Source of the DNA: Streptomyces sp. MP131-18
GTDB taxonomy: Bacteria; Actinomycetota; Actinomycetes; Streptomycetales; Streptomycetaceae
DNA length: 64,000 nt
NCBI RefSeq assembly: GCF_001984575.1
Contig: NZ_LZNS01000001.1
Coordinates: forward strand, 2,900,872-2,964,871
Direction: 5' to 3'
The translations under genes and the position numbers were made by a program. Shown in pieces: positions 59,389 to 64,000 of the stretch. How positions within the stretch are numbered: the first letter of the stretch is position 1; every line of letters starts with the position of its first letter. The notes below the pieces were generated by a model. The model made no database searches and was not told where the DNA came from. It was given only the letters and a program-made list of their open reading frames with translations.

Positions 59389-59778
59389 TCAGCGCGCCGC
59401 TGCCGCCTCGTCGAAGGCGGCGCGGGCGGCGGCGACGGTGCCGCGGTGCCGCTCGGCCCACTCGGTCAGCCCGGACAGGTGCGCGTGCAGCTCACGCGCC
59501 ATGTCGGTCGCCGCGTACTCCACCCGCGGCGGCACGGTGGGGTGGACGGTCCGCACGAGGAAGCCGTCGCGCTCCAGCTGGCGCAGGGTCAGCGTCAGCA
59601 TCCGGCGGCTGATCCCGTGGATCGCGCGCTCCAGTTCCGTGAAGCGCATCGGCCGGCGCGCCGTCTCCAGCAGCACGACGATGCTCCACTTCCCGCTCAC
59701 CCGCGAGATCACTTCGAGCAGCGTGCACGCCTCCTGCTCATCGGCCCGCTCGGGCACATGCGTGTTCCGCTGTGACAT
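59389..59778 (-). CDS. HxlR family transcriptional regulator
   Basis: A 129-residue winged-helix regulator of the HxlR family. Hallmarks are VSGKWSIVVLLETARRPMRFTELERAIHGISRRMLTLTLRQLERDGFL, recognised by GKWS, RFTEL and LTLTLRQLE, and VEYAATDMA. The usual Cys of redox-sensing HxlR proteins is present once (EACTLLEV). It is divergent from the PPOX gene, 92 bp apart, which is the standard arrangement for a regulator and its target. Confidence 0.92.
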   Translation of the reverse strand: MSQRNTHVPERADEQEACTLLEVISRVSGKWSIVVLLETARRPMRFTELERAIHGISRRMLTLTLRQLERDGFLVRTVHPTVPPRVEYAATDMARELHAHLSGLTEWAERHRGTVAAARAAFDEAAAAR

Positions 59779-59870
59779 AAAAGTGCCTTCTTCCCGCCCG
59801 CCGTCGCCTCGCCCATCATGGCGACCGTAGCAAGGGGAACGGCCCCTGCCCGTACGACGAGGAACGGCCC

Positions 59871-60266
59871 ATGACCACCGCTTTCGACGACACGACGCGC
59901 GCGCTGCTCGACGGCACGAACGTCGCCACTCTCGCCACGCTGAACCCGGACGGCAGCCCGCAGACGTCCGTGGTGTGGGTGATGAGCGACGGGGGCACCG
60001 TTCTGCTGTCCACCACCGCCGCCAGGCAGAAGGCGAAGAACATCGCCAGGGACCCGCGGGTCGCCCTGACGGTCTTCGACGCGGCGGACCCCTACCTCTC
60101 CCGCGACATCCGCGGCACCGCCGAGCTGACCGGGGACCCGGACAAGCTGCTGGGCAGGCGGCTTTCGCACAAATACCTCGGCCAGGACCCGCCGTTCGAG
60201 CCCGACGACGTGGTCCGGCTCGTCGTCCGCATCACTCCGACCCGGGTGCTCGGCTTCGCCGGGTGA
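59871..60266 (+). CDS. PPOX-class F420/FMN-dependent oxidoreductase
   Basis: A 131-residue split-barrel protein of the pyridoxamine-phosphate-oxidase superfamily, F420-dependent type. The cofactor segments are VATLATLNPDGSPQTSVVWV and KAKNIARDPRVALTVFD, recognised by LNPDGSPQ and RQKAKNI. It reduces an unknown substrate with F420H2 or FMN. GAGGAAC is upstream of ATG 59871. It is the likely target of the divergent HxlR regulator. Confidence 0.9.
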   Translation: MTTAFDDTTRALLDGTNVATLATLNPDGSPQTSVVWVMSDGGTVLLSTTAARQKAKNIARDPRVALTVFDAADPYLSRDIRGTAELTGDPDKLLGRRLSHKYLGQDPPFEPDDVVRLVVRITPTRVLGFAG

Positions 60267-60291
60267 GGGCGGGCCGCGGCGGTACGGCGAA

Positions 60292-60319
60292 GGGGCCGCC
60301 CCCTCTCGGGAACGGCCCC
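60292..60319. terminator. Hairpin between converging PPOX and secreted-protein genes
   Basis: GGGGCCG (60292-60298) pairs with CGGCCCC (60313-60319) and the 14-nt loop can form an inner CCC/GGG stem. It lies 26 bp after the PPOX stop and 28 bp from the stop of the converging gene, so it can work in both directions. Confidence 0.6.
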
Positions 60320-60346
60320 CGGCGCCGAACGGGCGGGCGCGGGCGC

Positions 60347-60739
60347 TCACATGGCGAGCTGCACGCCGTCAAGGAGCTGGTCGGTCGGCAGGCCGAGCTT
60401 CTCGGTCGGGTCCACCGGCAGCCCGCCGAGCAGGTCCATCGCCGGCTCGGTGAGCTTCTCCGTGGCGGAGCCCCCGGTGGTGTGGGTCAGCGTTTCCGTC
60501 AGCGCGGGCAGGGCTTCCGACTTGCCGGACAGCAGGTTCTTCCCGGTGCCGACCACCTCACCGGTGCCGCCGGGCAGCGCGCCCGCCGCCTCGTCGAGCG
60601 AGGGCAGGGTGCCGGCCACCTTGCCCGCCGTCTGGCCGACCGCGTCGGGGACGGCGGCGGAGGCTGCACCCGCTCCGGCGGCGGTGAGGGCGGCGCCGAG
60701 CGCGACGACCCCGAGACTCTTCATCGTTGCCTGCTTCAT
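60347..60739 (-). CDS. Small secreted protein with Sec signal peptide
   Basis: A 130-residue exported protein. The signal peptide is MKQATMKSLGVVALGAALTA and ends at ASA-AVPDAV near residue 28. The mature part is Gly/Pro/Thr-rich with repeated helical patches (LPSLDEAAGALPGGTG, LPALTETLTHTTGG, LLGGLPVDPTEKLGL). It has no Cys and no recognised domain. AAGGA precedes the ATG by 11 nt. It is a common streptomycete type of unknown role, possibly cell-wall associated. The 163-bp region upstream is relatively low in GC and promoter-like, without a recognised operator. Confidence 0.8.
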   Translation of the reverse strand: MKQATMKSLGVVALGAALTAAGAGAASAAVPDAVGQTAGKVAGTLPSLDEAAGALPGGTGEVVGTGKNLLSGKSEALPALTETLTHTTGGSATEKLTEPAMDLLGGLPVDPTEKLGLPTDQLLDGVQLAM

Positions 60740-60902
60740 CTGTGACTACGTCCTTGAGTGGGTTTCGAGCGGCGCCCCGAAGGTAACCGCTGGAAAGTGC
60801 CGCCGCAATGAATCGAAATGCGCGCCGTTACCCGTGACCCGCCCGGCGCACCCGGTCGTACCGGCCACCGCCGCACCACACTTCGCCTGCTCAACCCGCA
60901 GG

Positions 60903-62063
60903 TCAGGACGCTGAGGAACCCTTTTCCCTGAACAGCCATTCGGAGCGTAGCGCGGCGTACCCCGGTTTGATGACCTCGTTGATCATCGCCAGACGTTCAT
61001 CGAAAGGAATGAACGCGGATTTCATCGCATTGACCGTGAACCACTGGAGGTCGGCCAGCGTGTACCGGAATGTACGCACCAGATGGGTGAATTCGGCGCT
61101 CATGCTGGTGCCGCTCATCAGCCGGTTGTCGGTGTTCACCGTGGCGCGGAAGTGCAGGCGCCGCAGCAGACCGATCGGGTGCTCCTCGTACGAGCCGGCC
61201 GCGCCCGTCTGGAGGTTGGACGTCGGGCACAGCTCCAGCGGGATGCGCTTGTCGCGGACGTAGGCGGCCAGCCGCCCGAGGGTGACGGAGCCGTCCGCGC
61301 CGACCTCGATGTCGTCGATGATCCGCACCCCGTGTCCGAGCCGGTCGGCACCGCACCACTGGAGCGCCTGCCAGATCGACGGCAGGCCGAACGCCTCGCC
61401 CGCGTGGATGGTGAAGTGGTTGTTCTCCCGCTTCAGGAACTCGAAGGCGTCCAGGTGCCGGGTGGGCGGGAACCCGGCCTCCGCGCCCGCGATGTCGAAC
61501 CCGACGACCCCCAGGTCGCGGTAGCGGTTGGCCAGTTCGGCGATCTCCAGCGCGCGCGCCGCGTGCCGCATCGCCGTCAGCAGGGCACCGACACGGATGC
61601 GGTGACCCGCGGATGCGGCGAGCCGCATGCCTTCGCGGAAGCCCTCGTTGACGGCCTCGACCACCTCTTCGAGCCCGAGGCCGCCCTGAAGGTGCTGCTC
61701 GGGCGCGTACCGGATCTCCGCGTACGCGACGCCGTCCGCGGCGAGGTCGAGGACGCACTCGGCCGCGACGCGCCGCAGCGCCGGCGCGGTCTGCATCACG
61801 CCGACGGTGTGGGTGAACGTCTCCAGGTACCGTTCCAGCGAGCCGGAGTCGGCCGCCTCCCGGAACCAGGCGCCCAGGCGCTCGGGATCGGTCTCCGGCA
61901 GCCGGTCGTAGCCCTGCTCGCGGGCGAGTTCGGCGACGGTGGCGGGCCGCAGCCCGCCGTCGAGGTGGTCGTGCAGCAGCACCTTGGGGGCGCGCAGGAT
62001 CTGTTCCGGGCTCGGCGGTGTCTCGGTCGCTGTCGTCGCTGTCGTCGCTGTCGTCGGAGTCAC
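60903..62063 (-). CDS. add: Adenosine deaminase
   Basis: A 386-residue adenosine deaminase converting (deoxy)adenosine to (deoxy)inosine, the substrate of the purine nucleoside phosphorylase encoded 21 kb away. Zinc ligands and catalytic residues appear in [31 protein letters not shown] and [12 protein letters not shown] run of Thr-Ala codons (TTATTATTAT) lies at the N-terminus. The GTG start at 62063 is 6 nt after the -10 TAGAGT (leaderless), with the CTACGCGCGTAG palindrome just upstream. Confidence 0.94.
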   Translation of the reverse strand: MTPTTATTATTATETPPSPEQILRAPKVLLHDHLDGGLRPATVAELAREQGYDRLPETDPERLGAWFREAADSGSLERYLETFTHTVGVMQTAPALRRVAAECVLDLAADGVAYAEIRYAPEQHLQGGLGLEEVVEAVNEGFREGMRLAASAGHRIRVGALLTAMRHAARALEIAELANRYRDLGVVGFDIAGAEAGFPPTRHLDAFEFLKRENNHFTIHAGEAFGLPSIWQALQWCGADRLGHGVRIIDDIEVGADGSVTLGRLAAYVRDKRIPLELCPTSNLQTGAAGSYEEHPIGLLRRLHFRATVNTDNRLMSGTSMSAEFTHLVRTFRYTLADLQWFTVNAMKSAFIPFDERLAMINEVIKPGYAALRSEWLFREKGSSAS

Positions 62064-62079
62064 GGGGGCACTCTAACGC

Positions 62080-62091
62080 CTACGCGCGTAG
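62080..62091. promoter_or_regulatory. CTACGCGCGTAG operator of the adenosine deaminase gene
   Basis: A perfect 12-bp palindrome 16 bp upstream of the add GTG, 4 bp before the -10 box TAGAGT (62075 to 62070, minus strand). It is identical to the deoC and purine nucleoside phosphorylase sites. A repressor here would sit between the -35 and -10. Confidence 0.75.
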
Positions 62092-62131
62092 ATCACCGGG
62101 GAGTTCACGCCGCGCCGGGCGGGGCGCACGG

Positions 62132-63145
62132 TCAGTGCTCCGCACCCTGGTCGGCGGCGGGCGGCGGGCCGGCCAGGCGTCCGCGGCGGCCGAGCAGGAA
62201 CCGTTTGAAGTCGGCCACCGGACGCGTGTCGGGGCGGCCCGCCATCCACGCGACGCCGATCTCGCGCACGGCGCGCGGCGCACTGACGGCCAGTTCGCGA
62301 ACGCCGGGACGGGCAACCGTCGGGGGCGGCAGCAAGGCGACGCCGAGGCCCGCGGCGACCAGACCGCGCAGCGTCTCCGGCTCCTCGCCCTCGAACGCCA
62401 CCCGCGGCCTGAACCCGGCCTGCTCGCACAGCGCTTCGGTCAGCCGCCGCAGCCCGTACCCCGGTTCGAGCGTGACGAACGGCTCCTCCGCGGCCTCCGC
62501 GAGCCGGACGCGGCGGCGCGCGGCGAGGCGGTGGTCGGCGGGGACGACGAGCAGCAGGCGCTGCTCGTCGAGGCGGCGCGTGACGAGGTCGGGCGCCTCG
62601 GGAACGGGCGAGGTCAGGCACAGGTCCAACTCCCCCGCCCGCATGCGCTCGATCATGTCCTCGCCGTAGCTCTGCACGAGCGCGAAGCGGACCCGGGGAT
62701 GGTCCTCGCGGAACTCGCGCAGCAGCGCGGGCACCGTCTCCGGGCCCATGGTGTGCAGGAAGCCGAACGCCACCTTCCCCGCCGCCGGATCGGCGTCGGA
62801 GCGGACCGCGTCCACGGCGCGCTCGACCTCCCCGAGGGCGCGTTCGACCGAGCGGGCGAACGCCCGGCCGGCGGGCGTGAGGGCGACGGTGCGCCCGCGG
62901 CGGGCGAGGAGCGCCATGCCGAGGTCGGCCTCCAGTCTGGCCATGGCGCGGCTGAGCGTGGGCTGCGGAACGGACAGGTCGCGCGCGGCCTGGGTGATGT
63001 GTTCGTGGCGGGCGACCCCCGCGAAGTGCGCGAGGCGCGGCGCCAGCAGCGCGGCCCAGGAGCCGGGCGAGATGTCCGCCCGGGGCGACGTGACCGAGGC
63101 GCCCGCCGTTACCGAGAAGTCGTTTTCGTTGCGTGGAGATGACAT
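62132..63145 (-). CDS. LysR family transcriptional regulator
   Basis: A 337-residue LysR regulator with the N-terminal helix-turn-helix (EHITQAARDLSVPQPTLSRAM) near residues 49-69 and a periplasmic-binding-like effector domain (GKVAFGFLHTMGPETVPALL). A 25-residue unstructured N-terminal extension precedes it. GAAGGGGCGG is upstream of ATG 63145. It is divergent from the MFS gene, and the T-N11-A box between them fits its own binding site. Confidence 0.92.
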   Translation of the reverse strand: MSSPRNENDFSVTAGASVTSPRADISPGSWAALLAPRLAHFAGVARHEHITQAARDLSVPQPTLSRAMARLEADLGMALLARRGRTVALTPAGRAFARSVERALGEVERAVDAVRSDADPAAGKVAFGFLHTMGPETVPALLREFREDHPRVRFALVQSYGEDMIERMRAGELDLCLTSPVPEAPDLVTRRLDEQRLLLVVPADHRLAARRRVRLAEAAEEPFVTLEPGYGLRRLTEALCEQAGFRPRVAFEGEEPETLRGLVAAGLGVALLPPPTVARPGVRELAVSAPRAVREIGVAWMAGRPDTRPVADFKRFLLGRRGRLAGPPPAADQGAEH

Positions 63146-63166
63146 GCCGCCCCTTCACCTGTGCTT

Positions 63167-63212
63167 ATGCTTCAGCATTATATAGAGCAGCCGGTTCATG
63201 CATTGGACGCAT
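63167..63212. promoter_or_regulatory. LysR-type binding sites in the divergent LysR/MFS promoter
   Basis: ATGC-N7-GCAT (63198-63212) is a T-N11-A LysR box overlapping the MFS -35 (TGGACG, 63204-63209; -10 TACGTT at 63227, 17-bp spacing). A second inverted repeat, ATGCT-TC-AGCAT (63167-63178), lies nearer the lysR start. The whole region is AT-rich for this genome. Two sites are usual for LysR regulators that repress themselves and activate a divergent gene. Confidence 0.7.
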
Positions 63213-63238
63213 AAAAAGGGTCGGCGTACGTTTGCAGT

Positions 63239-64000
63239 ATGCCCAGCCCAGCAACGGGGGCTCCCGCCACCGCGGGGGCCTCTCCCTCGCCTTCCCCGGC
63301 CGCTACCCCGGCCCGTTCCTTCTCCCTGACTTCCCTCTCTTCGCACGTGCGCATCAACCTCGCGCTGTTCGCGATCGGTCTCGCCACCTTCGCGATGCTG
63401 TTCTCCACGCAGGCCCTGCTGCCGGACATCGCCACCGCCTACGGCATCAGCCCCGACCGGGCCAGCTGGACGGTGTCGGCGACCACCATCGGCCTGGCCG
63501 TCGCGGTGCTGCCGCTGAGCACGCTCTCCGAGCGGTTCGGGCGGCGGCAGACGATGACCGTCTCCGTCGCGGTCGCCGTGGCCCTGGCCGTGGTGATCCC
63601 GTTCGCGCCCGACCTGTCCACACTGATCGCGCTGCGGGCGGTGCAGGGCATGGCCATAGCGGGCATCCCCGCCTCCGCGGTGGCGTACCTCTCCGAAGAG
63701 CTGGACGGGCGGGCGACCGTGGGCGCGGTCGGCCTCTTCATCGCGGGCAACAGCGTGGGCGGCATGTCCGGCCGGGTGCTGACCGGCTGGGTGGCCGAGG
63801 GCTTCGGCTGGCGGGCCGCGCTCGGCGCGGTCGCCGTGCTGGGAATCGCCGCCGCCGTGCTCTTCCGGGTGCTGCTGCCGCGCTCGCGCAACTTCACGCC
63901 CGCGTCCCTGCGCCCGCGGCTGGTGCTGCGCACGGTCCGCGACCACCTGGCCAGACCGCTGCTGCTGCGCCTCTACGGCATCGGAATGCTGCTGATGGCC
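63239..64000 (+). CDS. MFS transporter, N-terminal part (runs off the right edge)
   Basis: 254 residues visible, open to the window end. After a Ser/Pro/Ala-rich cytoplasmic start (ATAGASPSPSPAATPARSF) come about seven helices: LFAIGLATFAMLFSTQALLP, VSATTIGLAVAVLPLSTLSE, the motif A-like SERFGRRQTM and GVSVGGMSGRVLTGWVAE-like GNSVGGMSGRVLTG. It resembles YnfM-type exporters with a proton-coupled mechanism. TACGTT ends 6 nt before ATG 63239, so it is probably leaderless. It is likely controlled by the divergent LysR protein; substrate unknown. Confidence 0.9.
   Translation, partial: MPSPATGAPATAGASPSPSPAATPARSFSLTSLSSHVRINLALFAIGLATFAMLFSTQALLPDIATAYGISPDRASWTVSATTIGLAVAVLPLSTLSERFGRRQTMTVSVAVAVALAVVIPFAPDLSTLIALRAVQGMAIAGIPASAVAYLSEELDGRATVGAVGLFIAGNSVGGMSGRVLTGWVAEGFGWRAALGAVAVLGIAAAVLFRVLLPRSRNFTPASLRPRLVLRTVRDHLARPLLLRLYGIGMLLMA

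Noticed and set aside
1..64000. tRNA, rRNA, insertion sequences, integrases and attachment sites
   Set aside because: None was recognised on reading either strand; a tRNAscan or ISfinder search was not possible.

Overview
The window is about 73% G+C (estimated by eye) with strongly GC-biased third codon positions. It carries several streptomycete signatures: AfsQ1/AfsQ2/SigQ, an acyl-CoA carboxylase set with a small epsilon subunit, an MsiK-dependent type sugar ABC importer without its own ATPase, SigE-family sigma factors and many leaderless genes. It is almost certainly a Streptomyces or close streptomycete chromosome. Gene order from about 23 kb to 62 kb (L,D-transpeptidase, hutH, GGDEF, enoyl-CoA hydratase, cya, birA, pccB-pccE, maf, accA2, DeoR, lpdA, purine nucleoside phosphorylase, phosphosugar mutase, deoC, aldehyde dehydrogenases, sigQ/afsQ1/afsQ2, adenosine deaminase) matches, from memory, the SCO49xx core of S. 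coelicolor. No rRNA, tRNA, CRISPR array, transposase or prophage gene was seen.

Layout. 1-8.2 kb: a partial HAD phosphatase, an aldo/keto reductase with a perfect operator-like palindrome upstream, a GrpB-family protein and a six-gene Mrp Na+/H+ antiporter operon (A/B fusion, C, D, E, F, G). 8.3-19.5 kb: an eleven-gene leftward catabolic and uptake cluster (RraA-like protein, beta-hydroxyacid dehydrogenase, two permeases, binding protein, CoA-transferase, enoyl-CoA hydratase, lactonase-like amidohydrolase, gamma-carbonic-anhydrase-like protein, FAH-family enzyme, D-2-hydroxyacid dehydrogenase). It diverges from a GntR/FCD regulator across a perfect TTGT-N2-ACAA operator. This looks like the main accessory module and its substrate is unknown. 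19.6-24.4 kb: a secreted subtilase and a lipoprotein L,D-transpeptidase. 25-30 kb: HutH, a diguanylate cyclase, an enoyl-CoA hydratase and adenylate cyclase. 30-36 kb: biotin ligase and the acyl-CoA carboxylase subunits, with Maf and small membrane proteins.

36-46 kb: a DeoR regulator, LpdA, gamma-glutamylcyclotransferase-like protein, purine nucleoside phosphorylase, phosphosugar mutase, an APH-like kinase and a Cml-type drug exporter. The exporter has a 428-nt leader holding a nine-codon leader peptide and terminator-like hairpins. 45.8-51 kb: a TetR/SDR pair with two copies of one operator, a decayed VOC/sigma-factor fusion pseudogene, a 10 x 8-bp tandem repeat and a SigE-family sigma factor with a membrane partner. 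51-58.5 kb: the deoC-ALDH-ALDH operon and sigQ/afsQ1/afsQ2. 58.7-64 kb: VanZ, HxlR, PPOX, a secreted protein, adenosine deaminase and a divergent LysR/MFS pair.

The most interesting signal is one 12-bp palindrome, CTACGCGCGTAG, found in the promoters of purine nucleoside phosphorylase, deoC and adenosine deaminase. Each of these genes has a -10 box exactly 6 nt before a GTG start. This suggests a nucleoside-salvage regulon of leaderless genes under one unidentified repressor. Second is the predicted ribosome-mediated attenuator in front of the drug exporter.
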